DNA from: an uncultured Bacilli bacterium
GTDB lineage: Bacteria; Bacillota_I; Bacilli_A; RF39; UBA660
DNA: 64,000 bases
Direction of reading: 5' to 3'
Assembly: GCA_934086815.1 (NCBI GenBank)
Contig: CAKOIM010000001.1
Coordinates: 62,001 to 126,000 of the forward strand
In this document: positions 8,992-16,255 of the stretch, one piece after another
Layout: each line of letters opens with the position of its first letter
Position numbering within the stretch: the first letter of the stretch is position 1
Notes under the pieces: model-generated
Told to the model about the DNA's origin: nothing
Databases searched by the model: none
The model's input: the letters and a program-made list of their open reading frames with translations, nothing else
Made by a program: the position numbers and the translations under genes

Positions 8992-9180
8992 ATGGCAGTT
9001 CCTTTTAGAAGAACTAGTAAAACTAAAAAAAGAATGCGTAGAACTCATTTAAAGAAAGAAGTTGGAGCATTAACTACTTGTTCAAAATGTGGGGCAACAT
9101 TAAGACCTCATAGAGCTTGTGTTAAATGTGGAAATTACAATGGTAAAACTGTAATTGAAGTTAAAAATGATGAAGAATAG
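8992..9180 (+). CDS. rpmF: 50S ribosomal protein bL32
   Basis: A 62-residue bL32. It has the basic N-terminus MAVPFRRTSKTKKRMRRTH and a four-Cys zinc ribbon, CSKC...CVKC, so this is the zinc-binding form. It follows yceD by two bases, the widely conserved yceD-rpmF arrangement, and ends the operon that begins at yqeG. Confidence 0.97.
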   Translation: MAVPFRRTSKTKKRMRRTHLKKEVGALTTCSKCGATLRPHRACVKCGNYNGKTVIEVKNDEE

Positions 9181-9199
9181 ACCTTGCGAGGTTTTTTTC
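9179..9199 (+). terminator. Terminator after rpmF
   Basis: Short hairpin ACCT-tgcg-AGGT (9181-9192), extendable by two A/G-T pairs, followed by TTTTTTT. The 5' arm touches the rpmF stop. Confidence 0.6.
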
Positions 9200-9208
9200 T
9201 TTTGGTAA

Positions 9209-9237
9209 TTGATTTAGGAAAAAAAATATGCTAATAT
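9209..9237 (+). promoter_or_regulatory. Promoter for the 9261 gene
   Basis: TTGATT (9209-9214), 17-base spacer, TAATAT (9232-9237) with a TG one base upstream (TGCTAATAT). Confidence 0.55.
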
Positions 9238-9260
9238 ATATACTAGAGAGGGATTAAGAT

Positions 9261-11084
9261 ATGACACAAGAAGAATTACAAAAATTATATTTAGATTTAA
9301 GAAAATGTTTAGAACTAGGATTAGTGCCTGATGAAGTTTTACAAGAAGATTTTAGAAATGCCAGAGCTAATGGAACTTTGGATATTGTTTTAGATGAAAT
9401 AAATGAAAAGAGACAAGAAAATGTGGATATAGTAGATTTTGCTAAAGATATGTTTTCAAGTGTTTCTGATATAGAAAAAATAATTGATGAAAATTATACT
9501 AAAAGCAATTTCAAGATTAGTGATTTACTTAAAGAACTTAATAATAAATTTGGAGATGCTAAGGAATATTTAAATATTCAAAATAGATTAGAATATTCTA
9601 ACGAAAGTATTAATGAATGTGAAAAGAAAATAGCTGATTTAAGAAAAGAACGTTCTAAAATTAAGTTAAGTAGAGATTTAAGTGAATTAAGTAAAATAAC
9701 AAAAATTACTATAATGGATGCTGAAATAGCTAAGCTTGTTTCACGTAATAAAGAATTACAAGAAGCTAAAAGGAGAGATCAACAATTACTTGAAGCATCA
9801 CTTAATAATTTAAAAAGTAAAAAATTAAGTTCAGTGCATGGTTTAATAAGTGAAGTTTTAGGTGTAGTTAGTAAATTGGATGTCGAATATCGTAATTTAG
9901 AATTAAATCCTGAAGCAAAGGAACAATTAGGTAAAGCAATATGGGATGCTAGAGATAAAGTTGTAGTTTTTACTAAATATATTAATAAAGAAGAATCTAA
10001 GATTAATGAAAGAATAAGTGAGGTAGGACTTACTAAAACAAATGCTACTTCTGAAGAAATAAATGAAATGTTAAAAGAATATGACGAAGAGATTAAAAAA
10101 TTGTCGAGTGAACCTGTTCAAAGTGGTGATAGAATTGATGACATATTAAGTGGTGTTGATGAAACTTTTGAACAAGAAGAAATAAAAGAAACAAAAATTG
10201 AAGAAGTAGACAAACTAGAAATTAAAAATGTTAGTGATTTAGTTTCTGAATTAAAAAAATTAAATCCAGGATTAGAAGTATCTATGAATGAATATAATCA
10301 ACCATCAATAAGTGTTGAAAAACCAGAAGATATTAAATTACCAAATGGATTTAAATATGATGAAAATTTAGGAATTAATAATAAAGTAAATGATGTAACA
10401 CCTTTTATGAGTGTTGAAGTAAAACCATTTGAAAGAAAAAATACAGCTGATTTAAGTCAAGAAGAAAAATTAGATGTAATAGAAAGTGAACCTCTAAAAA
10501 AAGATGAACAAGTAAAAATTAATACATCTAGTAAAGTAAAATCTGGAAAGCAAAAAGTTAAGAAGACACGTCATGCGATTATTGCACCATATGTAAAAAC
10601 TGCTTTAATGTTTGGTGGAATTGGAGCGGGAATTGCTTTACTTGGAGGATTACCAGTTGTAACAGCTGCTGCAACAGTTGGGGGAATAGTTACAGTTTTA
10701 CAAAAATGTTATACTAAAGCATGTGATGCAGGACTTGTAAATTTACCGCAATTTAAAGACACAGTATATAAAGACCATCCGGAAGAAGTTATGGCTCCGG
10801 TAGCAATAGGTTACATGGTTTCTAATAAAGCTAAAGCTTTATTAAATGGAATTAAAGAATATAAATATTTAAGACAATATGGATCATCTAAAGAAGAACC
10901 TATAGAAAAGAGGGATGTTCAACCTGAAGAAGTTGAAGAAGTAGCTCCTCTTGAAGCGCAACCTACATTAAGTGAAATAGAAGCAAAGAGAATTCAAAAT
11001 GAAACAGCAAATGATTTATTTAACAGGGCTTTAAGTTCACAAGTTGATGAAGAATTAGACAATTTAAGTATGGGAGGAAGATAA
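9261..11084 (+). CDS. Coiled-coil protein with C-terminal hydrophobic hairpin, unknown function
   Basis: A 607-residue protein that I do not recognise. Residues about 90-270 are highly charged heptad-rich coiled coil (ERSKIKLSRDLSELSKITKI, AKRRDQQLLEASLNNLKSKK), followed by an acidic linker. Residues about 441-480 contain two glycine-rich hydrophobic stretches (TALMFGGIGAGIALLGGLPVV, TAAATVGGIVTVL) that could form a membrane hairpin. The C-terminus is acidic again. There is no signal peptide, so most of the protein is probably cytosolic and peripheral to the membrane. Start ATG 9261 has AGAGGGA eight bases upstream. One base separates it from the DUF1292 gene, forming a two-gene unit with its own promoter and terminator. 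Confidence 0.75.
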   Translation: MTQEELQKLYLDLRKCLELGLVPDEVLQEDFRNARANGTLDIVLDEINEKRQENVDIVDFAKDMFSSVSDIEKIIDENYTKSNFKISDLLKELNNKFGDAKEYLNIQNRLEYSNESINECEKKIADLRKERSKIKLSRDLSELSKITKITIMDAEIAKLVSRNKELQEAKRRDQQLLEASLNNLKSKKLSSVHGLISEVLGVVSKLDVEYRNLELNPEAKEQLGKAIWDARDKVVVFTKYINKEESKINERISEVGLTKTNATSEEINEMLKEYDEEIKKLSSEPVQSGDRIDDILSGVDETFEQEEIKETKIEEVDKLEIKNVSDLVSELKKLNPGLEVSMNEYNQPSISVEKPEDIKLPNGFKYDENLGINNKVNDVTPFMSVEVKPFERKNTADLSQEEKLDVIESEPLKKDEQVKINTSSKVKSGKQKVKKTRHAIIAPYVKTALMFGGIGAGIALLGGLPVVTAAATVGGIVTVLQKCYTKACDAGLVNLPQFKDTVYKDHPEEVMAPVAIGYMVSNKAKALLNGIKEYKYLRQYGSSKEEPIEKRDVQPEEVEEVAPLEAQPTLSEIEAKRIQNETANDLFNRALSSQVDEELDNLSMGGR

Positions 11085-11085
11085 T

Positions 11086-11355
11086 ATGAAAGTTGATAGT
11101 GTGATTACTTTAGAAAATGATGTAAATTGTTTATTGCTTGAAAAAGTAGAATATGAAAATAATAACTACTTTATGGCCGTAGTTTTAAATGAAGAAGAAG
11201 AACCAAGTGATGAATATGTTATTTTTAAGGAAATAATTGAAAATAATGAAAATTATGTGGAAAAAGTAGAAGATGCTGAACTATTTTCTTCGTTAATACA
11301 ATTGTTTACAACTAAAATCGATGAATTTGTAGATAATTTACCAAATAATATATAA
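11086..11355 (+). CDS. DUF1292 family small acidic protein
   Basis: An 89-residue acidic cytosolic protein matching the DUF1292 (YrzB-like) pattern: it opens with a short strand and V-x-x-L-E-N-D, then YFMAVVLNEEEEPSDEYVIFKE and the E-x-V-E-D-x-E-L-F-x-x-L-I-Q-L-F C-terminal helix. The biochemical function of the family is unknown. In Bacillus it sits near the yrrK/yrzL region; here it is instead attached to a coiled-coil membrane protein. Confidence 0.7.
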   Translation: MKVDSVITLENDVNCLLLEKVEYENNNYFMAVVLNEEEEPSDEYVIFKEIIENNENYVEKVEDAELFSSLIQLFTTKIDEFVDNLPNNI

Positions 11356-11380
11356 GGGTGTTAAGAAGCACTCTTTTTTT
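11355..11380 (+). terminator. Terminator after the DUF1292 gene
   Basis: AGGGTG (11355-11360) pairs with CACTCT (11369-11374, one G-T pair), followed by TTTTTT. Confidence 0.75.
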
Positions 11381-11425
11381 CTGGGTTAAAATGTGTTAAT
11401 ATAGTATATCAAAAGAGGTGATTGC

Positions 11426-12202
11426 ATGGAATCTCAAGTTAATAAGAGTAAGGAAATTAATGATATTTTGGTTAATTTTATAAAAGTAATGGAAGAAAAT
11501 TTTCCTGAGGAATATTTAGAGAATATGTATAATAATTTGTTGACTTTGAAAATTTTGCCCAAAAAAGATAATTTTAAAGATAACTTTTTTTCGTTGTATG
11601 TTTTAGGGCGTTATTATTGTAAAAAAAATAAAATTAAGTTGTATACAGAAAATGTTGATTGTGTATTAAATCATGAACTTTTACACATGAGTAGTTATTC
11701 AAAAGGCAATAAGTTAAGATTCAAAGGGCTAGATGAAGCTTATACACAATTTTTAGCTAATTATTATTTTCATGAAAATACTTTAAGTTATCATATATTA
11801 TTTGTTGAATGTTTAGATAAAATAATAGGTCATAATATACTGAGTAAATTATATTTGAGTGGCAATTTAATAGGTGTAGTTAATTTTTTAAAAAAAATAG
11901 CATCGGAGGAAGAAATATATTGTTTTATAAAAAATATGAATAATCTTTATAATAAAAGTTACTATGATTTTGAAAAAATTCAAAAATATATTGATGAAGT
12001 ATATGACTTTATAGTTACTTTATATGCTAGAAGGCAGTATAAAAAATTTAATAATAATGAAATAAATAATGAAGAATGTTATTACACTATTATATTTTAT
12101 GCAGATCAGTTAAGAAAAAATATTAAATCATTATTTGAAAGTAATAAAAGGTATTTAGAAAATGATGAGTGTGATTTAGGACTAAGATTAGAATTAAAAT
12201 AA
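11426..12202 (+). CDS. Zincin-like protein with HELLH motif
   Basis: A 258-residue protein, not assigned to a named family. Residues about 88-92 read HELLH within VLNHELLHMSSYSK, and LDEAYTQFLANYYF follows about 20 residues later. That is the layout of a gluzincin-like metal site (HExxH with a downstream Glu), so a zinc-dependent peptidase or peptidase-like fold is plausible. No signal peptide or membrane segment is visible. It is directly followed by a paralogue (12214-13086) sharing NMYNNxLTLK, the HELLHMS block and the C-terminal F-x-V-T-x-Y-A-x-x-x-x repeat. An extended -10 (TGTTAATAT, 11394-11402) lies just upstream. The start has AGAGGTG as ribosome site. Confidence 0.7.
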   Translation: MESQVNKSKEINDILVNFIKVMEENFPEEYLENMYNNLLTLKILPKKDNFKDNFFSLYVLGRYYCKKNKIKLYTENVDCVLNHELLHMSSYSKGNKLRFKGLDEAYTQFLANYYFHENTLSYHILFVECLDKIIGHNILSKLYLSGNLIGVVNFLKKIASEEEIYCFIKNMNNLYNKSYYDFEKIQKYIDEVYDFIVTLYARRQYKKFNNNEINNEECYYTIIFYADQLRKNIKSLFESNKRYLENDECDLGLRLELK

Positions 12203-12213
12203 TGGGGATAGGT

Positions 12214-13086
12214 ATGAATAATTTAAGAGAGATTAAAAAAATTGAGTTGGTAGAAAAAGAATTAAAAAGAGATTGGGATAAAATATTCCCTTATATGTTT
12301 AGAAATTGTGTAAATGAATTTGTAAAAGTTTTAGAAAGTCATTTTAATAAAGATGATTTAGTAAATATGTATAATAATATTTTAACATTAAAAATTAGTT
12401 TTATTGAAGTTAAGTCATTAAGAACACTTTGGTGGTTACTTACAGGAAGCGGAGGATACAGTATAGAAAAAAATGAAATATTATTAAATAAAATGTTTTT
12501 TGAAAAAACGATGGACCGAGAATTATTACATATGAGTATTTGTGGTAAGTATAAAGATATTTATTATGATGGATTTAGTCAGTTTTATTATTGGGGAGTA
12601 AAGCCTTTAGAATATTTGTTTAGTGCTGGAGATGGTATAAACGATGGTTATACAAGAGTACTAGAAAAAAGGTATTTTACTAGTGATTATGATATATCTA
12701 TTAATGAGATTTTAATGAGTAATTTAGAAAAAATATTTGGGGAAGAGATAATTGCTAAACACTATTTTAAAGGAGATCTTTATGGTCTGGTATTGCTTTT
12801 GCAATTATTTATGAATGATGATGATATTAAAGCATTTATTAATGATACGGATTATATAGAAGAACATGACTTATTAAAACTAGGAATTATTAAAGAGGTA
12901 CGAAGAAGCTTTAATTTTTTAATTACAGTATATGCAAAATATGAATTTGCCTTATATAAGGCAGGCTATATAACTCGTGATGAATGCCATAACAATATAG
13001 TAAGTTATATTAAGAATTTCGAGTATGATATCAATTATTATTTAAGATATAAAGCTATAGATTTAAAATTGGCTAAAATGTTATAG
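12214..13086 (+). CDS. Paralogue of the HELLH protein with a degenerate metal site
   Basis: A 290-residue paralogue of the preceding gene. The metal motif reads RELLHMS in place of HELLHMS, so the first zinc ligand is lost, and the downstream LDEAYTQ is replaced by DGFSQFYY, so the Glu is gone too. Everything around it is kept (NMYNNILTLK, FNFLITVYAKYEF). It is likely a non-catalytic partner or regulator. ATG 12214 is preferred over 12202 because GGGGATA precedes it; 12202 overlaps the previous stop and has no ribosome site. Both genes are alike in composition, so this looks like an old tandem duplication. Confidence 0.7.
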   Translation: MNNLREIKKIELVEKELKRDWDKIFPYMFRNCVNEFVKVLESHFNKDDLVNMYNNILTLKISFIEVKSLRTLWWLLTGSGGYSIEKNEILLNKMFFEKTMDRELLHMSICGKYKDIYYDGFSQFYYWGVKPLEYLFSAGDGINDGYTRVLEKRYFTSDYDISINEILMSNLEKIFGEEIIAKHYFKGDLYGLVLLLQLFMNDDDIKAFINDTDYIEEHDLLKLGIIKEVRRSFNFLITVYAKYEFALYKAGYITRDECHNNIVSYIKNFEYDINYYLRYKAIDLKLAKML

Positions 13087-13105
13087 AAAATAAAAAAATA
13101 AATTC

Positions 13106-13134
13106 TTCTTATTTTATTCTTTTTATAGTATAAT
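13106..13134 (+). promoter_or_regulatory. Promoter for nfeD-stomatin operon
   Basis: TATAAT at 13129-13134 with a poor -35 (TTCTTA, 13106-13111) at 17 bases. It lies 21 bases before the nfeD start. Confidence 0.5.
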
Positions 13135-13154
13135 GAAATTAGAAAGGATGTATT

Positions 13155-13577
13155 ATGAATTGGATTTTTTGGTTAGTATTAGTTGTGGTTTTATCATTTA
13201 TTGAAGCATTAACAATTAATTTAGTTTCAATTTGGTTTGTATTAAGTGGTATAGTAGCCTTGGTATTATCATTTTTTATAAGTGATGTTGCTATTTTATC
13301 AAGTGTGTTTGTTATATTAGGTGCTATATTTTTATTTTTATCAAGACCAATTGTTAAGAAATTAAGAACGTGTACAAAGGAATGTAAGACAAATTTAGAA
13401 CGTATTATTGGCCTTCATGGTATAGTAACCGAAGAAATTAAGAAAAATGAATTAGGTGAAGTTAAAGTTGATGGGAAAAGATGGAGTGCCATATCAAAAG
13501 AAAATATTAAGAAAGATGAAGAAATAATTGTCGATGCAATTGATGGCGTAAAGCTAATTGTTAGAAAGGAGTGCTAA
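13155..13577 (+). CDS. NfeD family membrane protein
   Basis: A short NfeD protein of 140 residues: three hydrophobic segments (about residues 3-24, 27-45 and 47-66) followed by a soluble domain (RIIGLHGIVTEEI...GEVKVDGKRWSAIS...IIVDAIDGVKLIVRKE) with the G-x-x-G and W-x-A-x-S pattern of the NfeD OB fold. NfeD proteins work with SPFH/stomatin proteins in membrane quality control, and the next gene, three bases on, is one. The N-terminal ClpP-like protease domain found in long NfeD forms is absent. Confidence 0.88.
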   Translation: MNWIFWLVLVVVLSFIEALTINLVSIWFVLSGIVALVLSFFISDVAILSSVFVILGAIFLFLSRPIVKKLRTCTKECKTNLERIIGLHGIVTEEIKKNELGEVKVDGKRWSAISKENIKKDEEIIVDAIDGVKLIVRKEC

Positions 13578-13580
13578 ATT

Positions 13581-14486
13581 ATGTCAGGAATATTAATTGC
13601 AATTTTGGTTATAATAGTTATTATTATAATACCAAATATTAAGATTGTACCTCAATCAATGTGTTATGTTATAGAAAGGTTGGGATCATATTATACAACA
13701 TGGCAACATGGGCCACATTTTAAAATACCTTTTATAGATAGTATATCTAATAAAGTTACATTAAAAGAAATTGTAAAAGATTTTGCTCCTCAACCAGTTA
13801 TTACAAAAGATAATGTTACAATGCAAATTGATACAGTTGTCTATTTTCAAATAACTGATGCAAAATTATATACTTATGGTGTTGAATATCCGATAAGTGC
13901 TATTGAAAATTTAACGGCAACAACACTTAGAAATATAATTGGTGAACTTGAACTTGATCAAACACTGACGAGTAGAGATATTATAAATACTAAGATGAGA
14001 GCTATTTTAGATGAAGCAACTGACCCATGGGGAATTAAAGTAAATAGAGTAGAAGTAAAAAATATTTTGCCACCTCGAGATATTCAAGAAGCTATGGAAA
14101 AACAAATGCGTGCAGAAAGAGAACGTCGTGAGAAAATACTTCAAGCTGAAGGGGAAAAGAAATCAAGTATTTTAATTGCTGAAGGGGAAAAAGAAAGTGC
14201 TATATTAAGAGCGGAAGCACAAATGATGAGTCAAATTAAAATTGCCGAAGGGGAAGCCGAAGCATTACTTAAAATAAAGAAAGCCGAAGCTGATGGAATA
14301 AAGTTATTAAAAGATGCTCAAGCGGATGATGCAGTTTTGCGTTTAAAATCGTTTGAAACATTAGAAAGTGTTGCAAATGGTAAATCTACAAAAATAATTG
14401 TTCCGGCAGAACTACAAGGTATAGCTACGTTTGGAACAACATTAAAAGAAGTTATGCAAGAAGATAAAAAAAACAAAAATAAATAA
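13581..14486 (+). CDS. SPFH/stomatin family protein (QmcA-like)
   Basis: A 301-residue stomatin-like protein: one N-terminal membrane segment (about residues 3-20), then the SPFH domain (VIERLGSYYTTWQHGPHFKIPFID, VVYFQITDAKLYTYGVEYP, LRNIIGELELDQTLTSRD) and a long charged Ala/Glu helix (AMEKQMRAERERREKILQAEGEK...) that drives oligomer formation. It probably forms a membrane microdomain scaffold with the NfeD protein encoded immediately upstream. The pair is a two-gene operon closed by a strong terminator. Confidence 0.92.
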   Translation: MSGILIAILVIIVIIIIPNIKIVPQSMCYVIERLGSYYTTWQHGPHFKIPFIDSISNKVTLKEIVKDFAPQPVITKDNVTMQIDTVVYFQITDAKLYTYGVEYPISAIENLTATTLRNIIGELELDQTLTSRDIINTKMRAILDEATDPWGIKVNRVEVKNILPPRDIQEAMEKQMRAERERREKILQAEGEKKSSILIAEGEKESAILRAEAQMMSQIKIAEGEAEALLKIKKAEADGIKLLKDAQADDAVLRLKSFETLESVANGKSTKIIVPAELQGIATFGTTLKEVMQEDKKNKNK

Positions 14487-14515
14487 TTTTGTAAACAAAT
14501 GTAAAAATTACTAAG

Positions 14516-14547
14516 AAAAGTAAATACTTAATATTTACTTTTTTTTG
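14516..14547 (+). terminator. Terminator after the stomatin gene
   Basis: AAAAGTAAATA (14516-14526) pairs perfectly with TATTTACTTTT (14532-14542), loop of five bases, followed by T. Confidence 0.85.
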
Positions 14548-14573
14548 TTTGTTTGATAACATAAATGTAGACA

Positions 14574-14599
14574 GTGGGGTATTGTGGTAGAAAGTGGGG
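14574..14599 (+). promoter_or_regulatory. MraZ-type operator: three GTGG repeats at 10-bp spacing
   Basis: GTGGGG (14574), GTGGTA (14584) and GTGGGG (14594) start exactly 10 bases apart. MraZ proteins bind tandem TGGG/GTGG direct repeats about one helical turn apart upstream of their own gene. The last repeat merges with the mraZ ribosome site, so binding could also hide it. Confidence 0.75.
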
Positions 14600-14605
14600 G
14601 ATATT

Positions 14606-15037
14606 ATGTTGCTTGGTGAATTTCATCATAATATTGATGAAAAAGGCAGATTAGTAATTCCTACAAAATTTCGGGAAGAGTTACAAAATAATTTCATTAT
14701 TACAAAAGGATTAGAAAAGTGTTTGTGCATATATACACAAGATAGTTTTAATAATTTAGTAAGACAAATTGATGCTTTAAGTTTTACTAAAAAAGACGTA
14801 AGAACATTTACTAGATTCTTTTATTCGAGTGCTAATGAGTGTGAGATGGATAAAAATGGACGAATAAATATAGTTAATAATTTAAAATCTTATGCTGAGT
14901 TAGAAAAAGAGTGTATAATAGTCGGGGTAAATGATCATGCAGAAATTTGGAATGAAAATTTATATAATGATTTTATGAAAGAAAATAGTGAAATTATATG
15001 TGATATTACGGAAAATTTATTTGAGGGAGAAAATTAA
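14606..15037 (+). CDS. mraZ: Transcriptional regulator MraZ
   Basis: A 143-residue MraZ. It has both AbrB-like halves: GEFHHNIDEKGRLVIPTKFREEL at the N-terminus and NECEMDKNGRINIVNNLKSYAELEKECIIVGV in the second half. It represses the division and cell-wall (dcw) cluster it heads. The frame opens at GTG 14594, but that codon is inside the operator repeats. ATG 14606, five bases after GGGGGA, gives the canonical ML-x-GE-x-H start. It overlaps rsmH by one base. Confidence 0.95.
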   Translation: MLLGEFHHNIDEKGRLVIPTKFREELQNNFIITKGLEKCLCIYTQDSFNNLVRQIDALSFTKKDVRTFTRFFYSSANECEMDKNGRINIVNNLKSYAELEKECIIVGVNDHAEIWNENLYNDFMKENSEIICDITENLFEGEN

Positions 15038-15951
15038 TGATTCATTATAGTGTTTTGAAAAAAGAAGCAATAGAGGGATTGAATATTAAAAGTGATGGTA
15101 TTTATGTTGATGCTACAATAGGTTATGCTGGGCATTCTAAAGAAATACTTAAAAATATACCTAATGGATATTTATACGGTTTTGACCAAGATGAAAATGC
15201 TGTTAAATATTCCGAGGAACTTTTAGGCAATATTAATAATAACTTTAAAATATTTAATACTAATTTTGTTTCCTTAAATGAGTGCTTAGATAGTGATAAT
15301 GTATCTTTAGTAGATGGTATATTATTTGATTTAGGTTTTTCATCTCCGCAAGTAGATGATGCTAAAAGAGGTTTTTCCTTTATGAGAGAAGGAGCTTTAG
15401 ATATGCGGATGTCAAACTCGGGTAAAAGTGCAAAAGATATAATAGATACTTATAGTGAAGATGAGTTAGTGAAGATATTTTTTAAATATGGTGAAGAACA
15501 AAGAAGTAGAATTATTGCTAAAAAAATATTTGATAATCATGAAAATATTAATACAACTTTAGAGCTTGTTGAAACGATAAAAAATGCTGTCGGGGCTAAT
15601 TACTTTTATAAGAAACACCCAGAAAGACAAATATTTCAAGCTTTAAGAATAGAGGTAAATAATGAACTTGGAGTTTTAGAAAAAGTTTTACCAGAAGCTA
15701 TAAATAGGTTAAAAAAAGGGGGAAGAATAGCAGTTATAACATTTCATTCCCTAGAAGATAGAATAGTTAAAAATATTTTTAGAGAATATAGTGAAATTGA
15801 TGAAATGGTAAAGGGATTAATAGATATACCAGAGGAATATTTACCTAAAATAAAATTAATAAATAAAAAACCTATTATTGCAAGTGAAGAAGAATTAAAA
15901 GAAAATCCACGAAGTAAAAGTGCAAAATTAAGAATAATTGAAAGGATCTGA
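15037..15951 (+). CDS. rsmH: 16S rRNA m4C1402 methyltransferase RsmH
   Basis: A 304-residue SAM-dependent enzyme that N4-methylates C1402 of 16S rRNA. Visible motifs: HYSVLKKEAIEGL, VDATIGYAGHSKEIL (SAM-binding), LYGFDQDE, ILFDLGFSSPQVDDAKRGFSF, RGFSFMREGALDMRM, FQALRIEVNNEL, ITFHSLEDRIVK and the NPRSKSAKLRI end. Full length. It overlaps the mraZ stop (taATG) and precedes ftsL, the standard dcw order. The stop is TGA. Confidence 0.97.
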   Translation: MIHYSVLKKEAIEGLNIKSDGIYVDATIGYAGHSKEILKNIPNGYLYGFDQDENAVKYSEELLGNINNNFKIFNTNFVSLNECLDSDNVSLVDGILFDLGFSSPQVDDAKRGFSFMREGALDMRMSNSGKSAKDIIDTYSEDELVKIFFKYGEEQRSRIIAKKIFDNHENINTTLELVETIKNAVGANYFYKKHPERQIFQALRIEVNNELGVLEKVLPEAINRLKKGGRIAVITFHSLEDRIVKNIFREYSEIDEMVKGLIDIPEEYLPKIKLINKKPIIASEEELKENPRSKSAKLRIIERI

Positions 15952-15955
15952 TTAG

Positions 15956-16252
15956 ATGGCTAAAAAGGGAAAAAAAGTAAAATTATTAAAGGGTGAAAAG
16001 ATGATGTATTTTCTATTACTTTTTTTAATAATTGCTATACCTATGTTTAATGTTTATACAAGTTCAATGTTATCTGAAACTAATAATGAACTTGAAAAAG
16101 TAAAAAGAAATATTGAAAAGCAAGAATTGGCAAATCAAAGTCTAAATATGCAAATAGATGAGCTTGCTAGTTTAGAAAATATTCAAAGTATTGCACAAGA
16201 ATATGGATTGTCGTATAATAATAGTAATATAAAGTCTGTTGGAGGAAATTAA
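15956..16252 (+). CDS. ftsL: FtsL-like cell division protein
   Basis: A 98-residue bitopic protein: basic N-terminus, one transmembrane segment (about residues 16-36, MMYFLLLFLIIAIPMFNVYT), then a coiled coil (ETNNELEKVKRNIEKQELANQSLNMQIDEL) and the ASLENIQSIAQEYGL ending typical of FtsL/DivIC. It connects the divisome to the transpeptidase encoded next. AAAGGA lies nine bases before ATG 15956. The sequence is divergent, so the name rests on topology and position between rsmH and pbp. Confidence 0.85.
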   Translation: MAKKGKKVKLLKGEKMMYFLLLFLIIAIPMFNVYTSSMLSETNNELEKVKRNIEKQELANQSLNMQIDELASLENIQSIAQEYGLSYNNSNIKSVGGN

Positions 16253-16255
16253 TAT

